Assembly: GCF_003352185.1 (NCBI RefSeq)
Contig: NZ_CP029608.1
Location: forward strand, 1,240,001 to 1,304,000
Origin: Pseudomonas kribbensis
GTDB lineage: Bacteria > Pseudomonadota > Gammaproteobacteria > Pseudomonadales > Pseudomonadaceae
Direction of reading: 5' to 3'
DNA: 64,000 nucleotides
Positions 8,026 through 17,802 of this stretch are shown here, piece after piece (position 1 is the stretch's first letter; each line of letters opens with the position of its first letter). The translations under genes were made by a program, and so were the position numbers. The notes under the pieces were generated by a model. It was not told the origin of the DNA. It searched no databases and saw nothing but the letters and a program-made list of their open reading frames with translations.

Positions 8026-9648
8026 GTGAAGAACTGGACGTTGCGCCAACGCATTTTGGCGAGCTTTGCGGTGATTATCGCCATCATGCTGTTGATGGTG
8101 GTCGTCTCGTATTCACGGTTGTTGAAGATCGAAGCGGGCGAGCAGAGCGTGCGTCAGGACGCAGTGCCGGGTGTGTATTTCAGCTCGATGATTCGCAGTG
8201 CCTGGGTCGACAGCTATCTGCAGACTCAAGAGTTGCTGGGCCTGAAAAAAGGCCAGGGAATCAGTGCCGAAGACGCCGCGGACTTCAAGTCTTTCGAAGC
8301 GCGCCTCAACGAACAGATGGGCAATTACGAAAGCACTGTCACCACCGCTGAAGACCGGGCCGAGTACACCGTGTTCAAGCAGGACGTGCTCAACTACAAC
8401 AAGATTCAGGCGCAGGTGCTCGACCTGCATGTGCGCAACCAGGAGGACGCGGCCGCGAAGTTGTTCAATGAACAACTGACCCCGGCCTGGACCGCAGGCC
8501 GCATGAAACTCAACGACATCATTCGCGAGAACAAGGCCGTTGCCGATGAAGCCATGAACAACATCGACGACGCGGTCGCGGCGGCGAAAGTCAGCATGGG
8601 CATCTCCCTGCTGGTGGCCGTGCTGGCCGCCGGTCTGTGCGGTCTTCTGCTGATGCGCGCGATCATGGCCCCGATGAACCTGCTCGTGCGGATTCTCGAC
8701 ACCATGCGCACCGGCGATCTGAGTTCGCGCCTGAACCTGGGCCGCAAGGACGAATTCAACGCTGTGGAAACCGGCTTCAACGACATGATGACCGAGCTCA
8801 CCTCGCTGGTGTCCCAGGCCCAGCGCTCGTCGGTGCAGGTCACCACTTCGGTGACCGAGATTGCCGCTACCTCCAAACAGCAGCAGGCCACCGCCACCGA
8901 AACTGCCGCCACCACCACCGAAATCGGCGCAACGTCCCGCGAGATCGCGGCGACCTCCCGCGACCTGGTGCGCACCATGACCGAAGTCTCCACCGCTGCC
9001 GATCAGGCTTCGGTGCTCGCCGGTTCCGGGCAGCAGGGCCTGGCACGCATGGAAGACACCATGCACTCGGTGATGGGTGCAGCGGATCTGGTGAACGCCA
9101 AACTGGCGATCCTCAACGAGAAGGCCGGCAACATCAATCAGGTCGTCGTGACCATCGTCAAGGTGGCCGACCAGACCAACCTGCTGTCCCTGAACGCGGC
9201 GATCGAAGCGGAGAAGGCCGGGGAGTACGGTCGCGGTTTTGCCGTGGTCGCCACCGAAGTGCGGCGTCTGGCGGATCAGACGGCTGTCGCGACTTACGAC
9301 ATCGAACAGATGGTCCGCGAGATCCAGTCGGCGGTGTCCGCCGGGGTGATGGGCATGGACAAGTTCTCCGAAGAAGTGCGTCGCGGCATGGCCGAAGTGC
9401 AGCAAGTCGGCGAGCAGCTGTCGCAGATCATCCATCAGGTGCAGGCGCTGGCGCCGCGAGTGTTGATGGTCAACGAAGGCATGCAGGCCCAGGCCACCGG
9501 TGCCGAGCAGATCAACCACGCGCTGGTGCAACTGGGTGATGCCAGCAGCCAGACGGTCGAGTCGTTGCGTCAGGCCAGTTTCGCCATCGACGAACTGAGC
9601 CAGGTGGCCGTGGGCCTGCGCAGCGGCGTTTCGCGATTCAAAGTCTGA
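8026..9648 (+). CDS. wspA: WspA, surface-sensing methyl-accepting chemoreceptor
   Basis: This membrane receptor feeds the Wsp pathway, which raises cyclic-di-GMP on surfaces. Visible parts are a first TM segment (LASFAVIIAIMLLMVVVSY), a periplasmic helical sensor of about 150 residues, a second TM segment (MGISLLVAVLAAGLCGLLLM), HAMP, and a long signalling coiled coil with the conserved tip VADQTNLLSLNAAIEAEKAG. The start is a GTG at 8026 with GAGGAC eight bases upstream; a longer reading from 7966 lacks a ribosome site. It is the first gene of a seven-gene operon and its stop overlaps the wspB start (TGATG). Confidence 0.95.
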   Translation: MKNWTLRQRILASFAVIIAIMLLMVVVSYSRLLKIEAGEQSVRQDAVPGVYFSSMIRSAWVDSYLQTQELLGLKKGQGISAEDAADFKSFEARLNEQMGNYESTVTTAEDRAEYTVFKQDVLNYNKIQAQVLDLHVRNQEDAAAKLFNEQLTPAWTAGRMKLNDIIRENKAVADEAMNNIDDAVAAAKVSMGISLLVAVLAAGLCGLLLMRAIMAPMNLLVRILDTMRTGDLSSRLNLGRKDEFNAVETGFNDMMTELTSLVSQAQRSSVQVTTSVTEIAATSKQQQATATETAATTTEIGATSREIAATSRDLVRTMTEVSTAADQASVLAGSGQQGLARMEDTMHSVMGAADLVNAKLAILNEKAGNINQVVVTIVKVADQTNLLSLNAAIEAEKAGEYGRGFAVVATEVRRLADQTAVATYDIEQMVREIQSAVSAGVMGMDKFSEEVRRGMAEVQQVGEQLSQIIHQVQALAPRVLMVNEGMQAQATGAEQINHALVQLGDASSQTVESLRQASFAIDELSQVAVGLRSGVSRFKV

Positions 9649-10184
9649 TGAGCGAAATCATCGCCAAACGCAGCGCTGCACCGGTGGCGAAGCAGGCGTT
9701 GTTCCTGCTGTTTCGCATCGGCAACGAACGCTACGCTCTGCGCGCCACGGAAGTGGCGGAAGTGCTGCCACGCCTGCCGCTGAAACCGATTGCCCGGGCG
9801 CCGCACTGGGTGGCGGGGGTGTTCGCCTATCGCGGCTCGGTGGTGCCGGTGATCGACCTCAGTGCCCTGACGTTCGGCCAACCAGCCGAGGCGCGCACCA
9901 GCACGCGACTGGTGCTGGTGCATTACCGCGCCGACGATTCGCAACCCTCGCAATGGCTCGGGCTGATCCTCGAGCAGGCCACCGACACCCTGCGTTGCAA
10001 CCCGGATGATTTCCAGCCCTACGGCCTCGACAATCGTCAGGCGCCGTACCTCGGTCCGGTGCGTGAAGACGCCAAGGGGCTGGTGCAATGGGTGCGGGTC
10101 AACGATTTGCTGGACGATACGGTGCGCCCGCTGCTGTTCCCGACGCCGCCGCTGGATCCGGCGCGGCTTGAGGATCTGCCATGA
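9648..10184 (+). CDS. wspB: WspB, CheW-like coupling protein
   Basis: A 178-residue CheW-domain protein (LFLLFRIGNERYALRATEVA; WVAGVFAYRGSVVPVIDLS) that should link WspA to the kinase WspE. Start and stop overlap the neighbours by one and four bases, so all are translationally coupled. It is one of two CheW-type proteins in this operon; WspB and WspD are thought to differ in whether they support receptor clusters. Confidence 0.92.
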   Translation: MSEIIAKRSAAPVAKQALFLLFRIGNERYALRATEVAEVLPRLPLKPIARAPHWVAGVFAYRGSVVPVIDLSALTFGQPAEARTSTRLVLVHYRADDSQPSQWLGLILEQATDTLRCNPDDFQPYGLDNRQAPYLGPVREDAKGLVQWVRVNDLLDDTVRPLLFPTPPLDPARLEDLP

Positions 10185-11458
10185 GCAGCGACCAGCGCTT
10201 CTTCGATTTCCTCAAGGAACGCATCGGTCTCGACGTCGCTTCGGTAGGGCCGGCAATCATCGAGCGAGCGGTGCGCCAGCGGATCATCCTGGCGCAAATG
10301 GTCACGGCCGATGAATATTGGCAAACACTGCAAGGTTCGCGGGACGAACAGCAGGCATTGATCGAGGCGGTGATCGTCCCCGAAACCTGGTTTTTCCGTT
10401 ACCCGGAATCCTTCGCCACCCTGGGCAAACTGGCGCGCAAACGCCTGGCCGAGCTGAACAACATGCGGGCGCTGCGCATTCTCAGCCTGCCGTGTTCCAC
10501 CGGTGAAGAACCCTATTCGATTGCCATGGCGTTGCTCGATGCGGGCCTCAAGCCCCATCAGTTCAAGGTCGATGGCATGGACGTCAGTCCTCTGTCGGTG
10601 GACAAGGCGCGGCGGGCGTTGTACGGCAAGAACTCGTTTCGCGGTCAGGAACTGGACTTTCGCGAGCGGCATTTTTTCGCCGAGAACGACGGTTATCGGG
10701 TGAATGAAATCGTCCGTGAGCAGGTGCGTCTGCAGGTCGGCAACGTGCTCGATCCCTCATTGCTGGTCAGCGAACCGCCGTTCGATTTCGTGTTCTGCCG
10801 CAACCTGTTGATCTATTTCGATCAGCCGACCCAGCAGCAGGTATTCGCCGTGCTCAAGCGCTTGACCCACGTCGACGGCGTGCTGTTTATCGGCCCCGCC
10901 GAGGGCAGTCTGCTCGGAAGGCTGGGCATGCGTTCGATCGGGATTCCGCAGTCTTTCGCGTTCAGTCGCCACAGCGATCCGCAGCCCGAACCGCTGCCGA
11001 TGCCGGTCGCTCTCCCGACCCCGTTGCCCGTGCGCCAACCGGTGCGCAGCACGCCACCGCCGCCAGTGCGCAATCGCCCGTTTGCCGCTGTGACGCCGTT
11101 GCCCGCCACCGCCAAAAGCCCGAATCCCGACGCGGCGAGCCTGCTGGCCAACATCGCCGCCCTGGCCAACGAAGGCAAAAGCGCCGAGGCCCGGGCCGCG
11201 TGCGAACAGTATTTGCGCAGTCATGAACCGGTGGCCCAGGTGTTCTACTGGCTCGGGCTGCTCAGTGATGTCGCCGGCTCTGCTCTCGAAGCCCAGAGCT
11301 ACTATCGCAAAGCCTTGTACCTCGAACCGCAACACCCCGAAGCCTTGATGCACCTGGCCGCGCTGCTGCAGGCCCAGGGCGACACGGCCGGTGCCAGACG
11401 ATTGCAGGAGCGCGCCGCCCGCAGCGGCCGAACCGCCGACAGTGAGCGTAAACGATGA
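10181..11458 (+). CDS. wspC: WspC, CheR-type receptor methyltransferase with TPR tail
   Basis: WspC methylates WspA using S-adenosylmethionine and tunes signalling. The CheR N-terminal region is followed by the SAM-binding LRILSLPCSTGEEPYSIAMA and the FDFVFCRNLLIYFD motif. Residues about 270-310 form a proline-rich linker, and the last 100 residues carry TPR-like helices (FYWLGLLSDVAGSALEAQSY; YRKALYLEPQHPEALMHLAA). This CheR-TPR architecture is normal for WspC. It overlaps wspB and wspD by four bases at each end. Confidence 0.95.
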   Translation: MSSDQRFFDFLKERIGLDVASVGPAIIERAVRQRIILAQMVTADEYWQTLQGSRDEQQALIEAVIVPETWFFRYPESFATLGKLARKRLAELNNMRALRILSLPCSTGEEPYSIAMALLDAGLKPHQFKVDGMDVSPLSVDKARRALYGKNSFRGQELDFRERHFFAENDGYRVNEIVREQVRLQVGNVLDPSLLVSEPPFDFVFCRNLLIYFDQPTQQQVFAVLKRLTHVDGVLFIGPAEGSLLGRLGMRSIGIPQSFAFSRHSDPQPEPLPMPVALPTPLPVRQPVRSTPPPPVRNRPFAAVTPLPATAKSPNPDAASLLANIAALANEGKSAEARAACEQYLRSHEPVAQVFYWLGLLSDVAGSALEAQSYYRKALYLEPQHPEALMHLAALLQAQGDTAGARRLQERAARSGRTADSERKR

Positions 11459-12138
11459 TCCCGTCCGACACCTTGAACGTCACCCACGAAGACGCCCGGG
11501 CCATCGACGATTGCTGGAACCGCATCGGCATCCACGGCGACAAGTCTTGCCCGTTGCTGGAAGAACACATTCATTGCCGCAATTGTTCGGTGTATTCCGC
11601 TGCTGCCACGCGCCTGCTCGACCGTTATGCGTTGCAGCAGGACGAGCGCGATCCGGTGGCGACCCAGGCCGAAGCCGAGCTGAAAACCCGTTCGCTGCTG
11701 ATGTTCCGTCTTGGCGAAGAATGGCTCGGACTGGCCACTCGCAGTCTGGTGGAGGTCGCACCGTTGCAGGCGATTCACTCCTTGCCGCACCAGCGCTCCC
11801 GGGCCTTGCTCGGCGTGGCGAACGTGCGCGGAGCGCTGGTGGCGTGCCTGTCGCTGGTCGAACTGCTCGATCTCGACGGTAACGCCGCCCCGGCGACCGG
11901 CGCGCGGGTCATGCCGCGCATGCTGATCATCGCCGCCCAGGGTGGGCCGGTGGTGGTGCCGGTGGACGAAGTCGACGGGATTCACGCCATCGACGAACGA
12001 ATCCTCGATGCCGCGTCGCGTTCCGGGGCGCAGGCCAGTGCCAAATACACCCGAGGCGTGTTGCCTTTCAAAGGTCGCAGCCTGCGTTGGCTGGATGAAG
12101 AACAGCTGTTGTCCGCCGTGTCCCGGAGCCTTACATGA
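11455..12138 (+). CDS. wspD: WspD, CheW-like coupling protein with Cys-rich N-terminus
   Basis: The second CheW-type adaptor of the operon, 227 residues. The CheW domain begins near residue 80 (LLMFRLGEEWLGLATRSLVE; LGVANVRGALVACLSLVELL). Ahead of it is an N-terminal extension with the cluster CPLLEEHIHCRNCSVY, where Cys and His spacing could hold a metal or a redox group; this is an inference. Coupled by ATGA overlaps to wspC and wspE. Confidence 0.92.
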   Translation: MIPSDTLNVTHEDARAIDDCWNRIGIHGDKSCPLLEEHIHCRNCSVYSAAATRLLDRYALQQDERDPVATQAEAELKTRSLLMFRLGEEWLGLATRSLVEVAPLQAIHSLPHQRSRALLGVANVRGALVACLSLVELLDLDGNAAPATGARVMPRMLIIAAQGGPVVVPVDEVDGIHAIDERILDAASRSGAQASAKYTRGVLPFKGRSLRWLDEEQLLSAVSRSLT

Positions 12139-14429
12139 CCCCCGAGCAAATGCGCGACGCCTCCCTGCTGGAGCTGTTCAGCCTTGAAGCCGAAGCCCAG
12201 ACCCAGGTCCTGAGTGCCGGGCTGCTGGCGCTGGAACGCAATCCGACCCAGGCCGATCAGCTTGAGTCGTGCATGCGAGCGGCGCACTCATTGAAAGGCG
12301 CGGCGCGGATCGTCGGCATCGACAGCGGCGTCAGCGTTGCCCACGTGATGGAAGATTGTCTGGTCAGTGCGCAGGAAGGGCGGCTGTTCCTGCGCCCGGA
12401 GCATATCGACGCGCTGTTGCAGGGCACCGATTTGCTGATGCGCATCGCCACCCCGGCCAATGGCCCGCAACCCGCGGACATCGAGGCTTACGTGGCGTTG
12501 ATGGGTGGTTTGCTCGACCCGGCGGCTCCGGCCGTGGTGGCCGCCGCTCCGAGCGCACCACCGATGGCCGAGTTGCAGCTTCAGCCACCGCCAGTGGTTG
12601 AGCCGGCACCCGTTGAAATCCCCGTCGAAGTGGCCGAGCCAGAGCCTGCACCGCGCAAGAGCAAACGCACCACCGAAGGTGGCGAGCGGGTGCTGCGGGT
12701 CACTGCCGAACGCCTGAACAGCCTGCTCGATCTGTCGAGCAAATCCCTGGTGGAAACCCAGCGTCTCAAACCGCACCTGGCCACCATGCAGCGCCTCAAG
12801 CGCATGCAGAACAACGGCCTGCGGGCGCTGGAAAGTCTCAACGTGCATCTCAAGGAGCATGCCCTGAGCCTTGAAGCTCAAGAGGCGCTGGAAGATGCAC
12901 GACGACTGCTCGCTGAATCCCAACAATTGCTGGCGGAGAAAAACGCCGAACTCGACGAGTTTGCCTGGCAAGCGAGCCAACGCGCGCAGGTGCTCTACGA
13001 CACCGCGCTGGCCTGCCGCATGCGGCCGTTCGCCGACGTGCTGTCTGGCCAGGTGCGGATGGTGCGCGACCTCGGTCGCAGCCTCGGCAAGCAGGTGCGA
13101 CTGGAGATTGAGGGCGAGAAAACCCAGGTCGATCGCGATGTGCTGGAAAAACTCGAAGCGCCGTTGACGCACCTGCTGCGTAACGCGGTCGATCATGGTA
13201 TCGAAACACCGGAAGAACGCCTGCTCAAAGGCAAGCCCGAGGAAGGGTTGATCCGTCTGCGTGCCTCGCATCAGGCCGGCCTGCTGGTGCTGGAGTTGAG
13301 CGATGACGGCAACGGTGTGGATCTGGAAAAGGTCCGCCATAGCATCGTCGAGCGTCAGTTGTCGCCAGCGGAAACTGCCGCTCAATTGAGCGAAGAAGAG
13401 CTGCTGACGTTCCTGTTCCTGCCGGGTTTCAGTCTGCGCGACAAGGTCACCGAGGTGTCCGGTCGTGGCGTCGGCCTCGATGCCGTTCAGCACATGGTCC
13501 GCCAGTTGCGTGGGGCCGTGGTGCTGGAGCAGACGGCGGGCGAGGGCAGTCGCTTCCATCTCGAAGTGCCGCTGACCCTGTCGGTGGTTCGCAGTCTGGT
13601 GGTGGAAGTCGGCGACGAGGCCTATGCCTTCCCGTTGGCGCACATCGAGCGCATGTGCGATCTGGCGCCGGACGACATCGTACAGGTCGAAGGACGCCAG
13701 CACTTCTGGCACGAAGGCCGACATGTGGGGCTGGTCGCGGCCAGTCAGTTGCTGCAGCGCCCGGCGAGCCAGAACAGCGGCGACACGCTGAAAGTCGTGG
13801 TGATCCGTGAGCGCGATGCGATCTACGGCGTTGCGGTCGAACGCTTCATCGGCGAGCGCACGCTGGTGGTGCTACCGCTGGACGAGCGGCTGGGCAAGGT
13901 ACAGGACATTTCCGCCGGGGCCTTGCTCGACGATGGCTCGGTGGTGTTGATCGTCGACGTCGAAGACATGCTGCGCTCGGTGGATAAATTGCTGAACACC
14001 GGGCGTCTGGAACGCATCGCCCGCCATGGCAATCAGGCCGCAGAAGCCGCGCGCAAACGGATTCTGGTGGTCGATGACTCGCTCACCGTGCGCGAACTGC
14101 AACGCAAGCTGCTGCTCAATCGCGGCTATGACGTGGCCGTTGCGGTAGACGGTATGGACGGTTGGAACGCCCTGCGCTCCGAGGATTTCGATCTGTTGAT
14201 CACCGACATCGACATGCCGCGCATGGACGGTATCGAACTGGTGACGCTGCTGCGTCGCGACAATCGCCTGCAATCGCTGCCGGTGATGGTGGTGTCCTAC
14301 AAGGATCGCGAAGAAGACCGGCGCCGTGGACTGGATGCCGGGGCGGACTATTATCTGGCCAAGGCCAGTTTTCATGACGATGCCCTGCTCGACGCAGTGG
14401 TTGAGCTCATCGGAGGAGCGCGGGCATGA
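12135..14429 (+). CDS. wspE: WspE, CheA-type hybrid histidine kinase with receiver domain
   Basis: WspE phosphorylates the output cyclase WspR and the methylesterase WspF. Domains in order: Hpt with the phosphorylated His in [14 protein letters not shown]; an acidic/proline-rich linker (about 130-180); dimerisation helices; the HATPase ([47 protein letters not shown]); a CheW-like regulatory domain; and a C-terminal receiver ([18 protein letters not shown], acceptor Asp in [13 protein letters not shown]). Its 764 residues match the usual length. Confidence 0.95.
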   Translation: MTPEQMRDASLLELFSLEAEAQTQVLSAGLLALERNPTQADQLESCMRAAHSLKGAARIVGIDSGVSVAHVMEDCLVSAQEGRLFLRPEHIDALLQGTDLLMRIATPANGPQPADIEAYVALMGGLLDPAAPAVVAAAPSAPPMAELQLQPPPVVEPAPVEIPVEVAEPEPAPRKSKRTTEGGERVLRVTAERLNSLLDLSSKSLVETQRLKPHLATMQRLKRMQNNGLRALESLNVHLKEHALSLEAQEALEDARRLLAESQQLLAEKNAELDEFAWQASQRAQVLYDTALACRMRPFADVLSGQVRMVRDLGRSLGKQVRLEIEGEKTQVDRDVLEKLEAPLTHLLRNAVDHGIETPEERLLKGKPEEGLIRLRASHQAGLLVLELSDDGNGVDLEKVRHSIVERQLSPAETAAQLSEEELLTFLFLPGFSLRDKVTEVSGRGVGLDAVQHMVRQLRGAVVLEQTAGEGSRFHLEVPLTLSVVRSLVVEVGDEAYAFPLAHIERMCDLAPDDIVQVEGRQHFWHEGRHVGLVAASQLLQRPASQNSGDTLKVVVIRERDAIYGVAVERFIGERTLVVLPLDERLGKVQDISAGALLDDGSVVLIVDVEDMLRSVDKLLNTGRLERIARHGNQAAEAARKRILVVDDSLTVRELQRKLLLNRGYDVAVAVDGMDGWNALRSEDFDLLITDIDMPRMDGIELVTLLRRDNRLQSLPVMVVSYKDREEDRRRGLDAGADYYLAKASFHDDALLDAVVELIGGARA

Positions 14430-15436
14430 AGATCGCAATCGTCAACGACATGCCCCTGGCGGTGGAGGCCCTGCGCCGGGCGCTGGCCTTCGAGCCGGCG
14501 CATCAGGTGGTATGGGTCGCCAACAACGGCGCCGAAGCGGTGCGCCTGTGCGCGGAAAACACCCCGGACCTGATCCTGATGGACCTGATCATGCCAGTGA
14601 TGGATGGCGTCGAGGCCACCCGCCGAATCATGGCCGAGAGCCCCTGCGCCATCGTCATTGTCACGGTCGACCGCCAGCAGAACGTGCACCGGGTGTTCGA
14701 AGCCATGGGCCACGGCGCGCTGGATGTGGTCGACACCCCGGCCCTTGGCGCCGGCAATGCCCAGCAGGCGGCCGCGCCACTGTTGCGCAAGATTCTGAAT
14801 ATCGGCTGGCTGATCGGCGAGAAAACCGCTCGCGCCCGCCCGGCCCAGACAACGCCGCGCAGTTCGGCGTCGTGCCAGCGGCTGGTGGCGATCGGCTCGT
14901 CAGCGGGCGGGCCGGCGGCGCTGGAGGTTTTGCTCAAAGGCCTGCCGCGCAACTTTTCTGCGGCCATCGTGCTGGTGCAGCATGTCGATCAGGTGTTCGC
15001 CGCCGGCATGGCTGAATGGCTGGCCAGTGCCAGCGGCCTCGATGTGCGGCTGGCCCGGGAGGGCGAGCCGCCGCAGGCCGGCGCGGTGTTGCTGGCCGGC
15101 ACCAATCATCACATCCGGCTACTCAAGAACGGCACGCTGGCCTACACCGCCGAGCCGGTCAACGAGATCTACCGCCCCTCGATCGACGTGTTTTTCGAAA
15201 GCGTCGCCAATTACTGGAACGGTGACGCAGTAGGGGTTTTATTGACCGGGATGGGACGCGACGGGGCTCAAGGGCTTAAGCTCATGCGCCAACAGGGTTA
15301 CCTGACCATCGCGCAGGATCAGCAAAGCAGTGCGGTGTACGGCATGCCCAAGGCCGCCGCGGCCATCGATGCAGCCGTAGAAATCCGTCCACTGGAAAAG
15401 ATAGCGCCACGATTGCTGGAGATTTTCCCCAAATGA
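14426..15436 (+). CDS. wspF: WspF, CheB-type methylesterase
   Basis: WspF removes methyl groups from WspA and so damps the pathway; loss-of-function mutations in wspF are a classic cause of wrinkly-spreader morphology in P. fluorescens. The N-terminal receiver has its acceptor Asp in [15 protein letters not shown]. The catalytic domain shows the Ser in [12 protein letters not shown], the His in [10 protein letters not shown] and the Asp in [10 protein letters not shown]. No frameshift or stop is visible, so the copy here appears intact and the wild-type (smooth) state is expected. Confidence 0.95.
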   Translation: MKIAIVNDMPLAVEALRRALAFEPAHQVVWVANNGAEAVRLCAENTPDLILMDLIMPVMDGVEATRRIMAESPCAIVIVTVDRQQNVHRVFEAMGHGALDVVDTPALGAGNAQQAAAPLLRKILNIGWLIGEKTARARPAQTTPRSSASCQRLVAIGSSAGGPAALEVLLKGLPRNFSAAIVLVQHVDQVFAAGMAEWLASASGLDVRLAREGEPPQAGAVLLAGTNHHIRLLKNGTLAYTAEPVNEIYRPSIDVFFESVANYWNGDAVGVLLTGMGRDGAQGLKLMRQQGYLTIAQDQQSSAVYGMPKAAAAIDAAVEIRPLEKIAPRLLEIFPK

Positions 15437-15484
15437 ACGCATTACTCCGCAATCCAGGCCCCCGCAGCACTCAGGTGACCGCCC

Positions 15485-16486
15485 ATGAATGACTTACAGA
15501 TCGATGACATCAAAACCGACGAGAACGCCGCCATGGTGTTGTTGGTGGACGATCAGGCGATGATCGGCGAAGCCGTGCGCCGCGGGCTGTCGAATGAAGA
15601 GAACATCGACTTTCACTTCTGCTCCGACCCGCATCAGGCCGTGGCCCACGCCGTGCGGATCAAGCCGACCGTCATCCTCCAGGATCTGGTGATGCCTGGC
15701 CTCGACGGCCTGAGCCTGGTGCGCGAATACCGCAATCACCCCGCGACCAAGGACATTCCGATCATCGTCCTCTCGACCAAGGAAGACCCGCTGATCAAAA
15801 GCGCGGCGTTCTCCGCCGGGGCCAACGATTACCTGGTGAAGCTGCCGGACAACATCGAGCTGGTGGCGCGCATCCGTTATCACTCGCGCTCCTACATGAC
15901 CCTGCTGCAACGGGACGCGGCCTATCGTGCGTTGCGGGTCAGTCAGCAGCAACTGCTCGACACCAACCTGGTGCTGCAGCGCCTGATGAACTCCGATGGC
16001 TTGACCGGGCTGTCCAACCGCCGGCACTTCGACGAGTACCTGGAGCTGGAATGGCGCCGCTCGCTGCGTGACCAGAGCCAGTTGTCGTTGCTGATGATCG
16101 ACGTCGATTACTTCAAGTCCTACAACGACACCTTCGGCCACGTCGAAGGTGACGAGGCCCTGCGCAAGGTCGCCACGGCGATCCGCGAGGCCAGCGCCCG
16201 ACCGTCGGACCTGCCGGCGCGTTATGGCGGCGAAGAATTTGCGCTGGTGCTGCCCAACACCTCGCCGGGCGGGGCGCGGCTGGTGGCGGAGAAACTGCGC
16301 CAGACCGTGGCGGCGCTGAAGATTCCGCACAATGCCCCGGCCGAAGGGGCGAGCCTGACCATCAGCATCGGCCTGGCAACCATGGTGCCGGAGGCGGGCA
16401 GCGACTGCCGGTTGCTGATCTCGGCGGCGGACCGTGGCTTGTATCTGGCGAAGAACAACGGGCGCAACCAGGTGGGGATCGAATGA
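15485..16486 (+). CDS. wspR: WspR, receiver-GGDEF diguanylate cyclase
   Basis: WspR makes cyclic-di-GMP from two GTP when phosphorylated by WspE. The receiver (residues about 15-140) has its Asp in [13 protein letters not shown]. The cyclase domain has the active GGEEF variant ([13 protein letters not shown]) and the inhibitory I-site RxxD as RPSD five residues upstream, so product inhibition should be retained. It follows wspF by 48 bases, the only sizeable gap in the operon. Confidence 0.96.
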   Translation: MNDLQIDDIKTDENAAMVLLVDDQAMIGEAVRRGLSNEENIDFHFCSDPHQAVAHAVRIKPTVILQDLVMPGLDGLSLVREYRNHPATKDIPIIVLSTKEDPLIKSAAFSAGANDYLVKLPDNIELVARIRYHSRSYMTLLQRDAAYRALRVSQQQLLDTNLVLQRLMNSDGLTGLSNRRHFDEYLELEWRRSLRDQSQLSLLMIDVDYFKSYNDTFGHVEGDEALRKVATAIREASARPSDLPARYGGEEFALVLPNTSPGGARLVAEKLRQTVAALKIPHNAPAEGASLTISIGLATMVPEAGSDCRLLISAADRGLYLAKNNGRNQVGIE

Positions 16487-16592
16487 ACCATCGGGTTCAT
16501 TCGCCTCAAGAGCCGCCAGACGGGCTGCCGTGACAGCTTGATTACGTTATACTCGCCGGCTTTCAAAAGTTCGCCAACGAGTGCTGCCCGTC

Positions 16593-17688
16593 ATGGAAAT
16601 CAATCCGATCCTGAACACCATCAAGGACCTGTCCGAGCGCTCCGAATCTATTCGGGGGTATCTTTGACTACGATCAAAAGCATGAGCGTCTGATCGAAGT
16701 CAATCGCGAGCTTGAAGATCCTGCAGTCTGGAACAAACCTGAATACGCCCAGGAACTGGGCCGCGAGCGCTCGGCGCTGGCGCAGATCGTCGACACTCTG
16801 GACGAGCTGGCCACCGGCCTGGCCGATTCCCGCGAGCTGCTCGACATGGCCGTCGAAGAGAACGACGAAGGCGCCGTGAACGACGTCGTCGAAGTCCTTC
16901 AAGGTCTCGAAGAGTCCCTGGCCAAGCTGGAATTCCGTCGCATGTTCAGCGGCGAGATGGACCCGAACAACGCCTACCTGGACATCCAGGCCGGTTCCGG
17001 CGGCACCGAAGCCCAGGACTGGGCCAACATCCTGCTGCGCATGTACCTGCGCTGGGCCGACAAACGCGGTTTCGATGCGACCATCATGGAGCTGTCGGCC
17101 GGTGAAGTCGCCGGGATCAAGGGTGCCACCGTTCACATCAAGGGCGAATACGCCTTCGGCTGGCTGCGTACCGAGATCGGCGTGCACCGTCTGGTGCGCA
17201 AGAGCCCGTTCGACTCCGGCAACCGTCGCCACACCTCGTTCTCCGCGGTTTTCGTCTCGCCAGAGATCGACGACAAGGTGGAAATCGAAATCAACCCGGC
17301 AGACCTGCGGATCGACACCTATCGTTCCTCCGGTGCCGGTGGTCAGCACGTAAACACCACCGACTCGGCCGTACGTATCACCCACGTACCGACCAACACC
17401 GTGGTCAGCTGTCAGAACGAACGTTCCCAGCACGCCAACAAGGACACCGCCATGAAAATGCTGCGGGCCAAGTTGTACGAGCAGGAAATGCAGAAGCGCA
17501 ACGCGGCGTCCCAGGCGCTGGAAGACACCAAGTCGGACATCGGCTGGGGTCACCAGATCCGTTCGTACGTGCTCGATGCCTCGCGGATCAAGGATCTGCG
17601 TACCAACATCGAACGCAGCGACTGCGACAAGGTGCTCGACGGCGACATCGACGAATACCTGGAAGCCAGCCTGAAATCGGGGCTGTAA
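16593..17688 (+). CDS. prfB: Peptide chain release factor 2, with programmed +1 frameshift
   Basis: RF2 releases peptides at UGA and UAA. Translation starts at ATG 16593, reads 24 codons to CTT at 16662-16664, meets an in-frame TGA (16665-16667) and must slip +1 to read GAC at 16666. The protein is then 364 residues. The tripeptide SPF (RKSPFDSG) and the catalytic GGQ ([14 protein letters not shown]) are both present. A frame that begins at 16846 would lack the N-terminal domain and is not the true gene. A TATACT at 16548-16553 is a possible -10 element. lysS follows, as in other Pseudomonas. Confidence 0.97.
16652..16668 (+). promoter_or_regulatory. prfB programmed frameshift site
   Basis: CGGGGGTATCTTTGAC contains the internal Shine-Dalgarno-like GGGGG, the slippery CTT and the TGA stop followed by C, the canonical RF2 autoregulatory arrangement. 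Low RF2 stalls the ribosome at TGA and favours the +1 shift. Confidence 0.95.
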
Positions 17689-17721
17689 AGACGCAATACA
17701 GGATCGCTGATTCAACGCGAT

Positions 17722-17776
17722 CCCTGTAGGAGCCAGCCCTGCTGGCGATCCCCGGGCCGCAAGGCCCGGGGGCAAC
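17722..17776. repeat. REP-like element and GC hairpin between prfB and lysS
   Basis: The sequence GTAGGAGCCAGCCCTGCTGG is a Pseudomonas REP-type palindrome. It is followed by a perfect 9-bp stem CCCCGGGCC/GGCCCGGGG with a GCAA loop (17750-17771). No T run follows, so it is more likely a transcript-stabilising or REP hairpin than a strong terminator. Confidence 0.6.
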
Positions 17777-17802
17777 GAACCTGTGATGGAATATTTAAAG
17801 AC

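Noticed and set aside
12288..13724. Minus-strand 478-codon frame opposite wspE
   Set aside because: Shadow of the CheA-type kinase, which has all expected motifs.
16846..17688. Separate 280-codon release-factor gene
   Set aside because: It is the 3' part of prfB; the upstream 24-codon frame and the frameshift site join to it.
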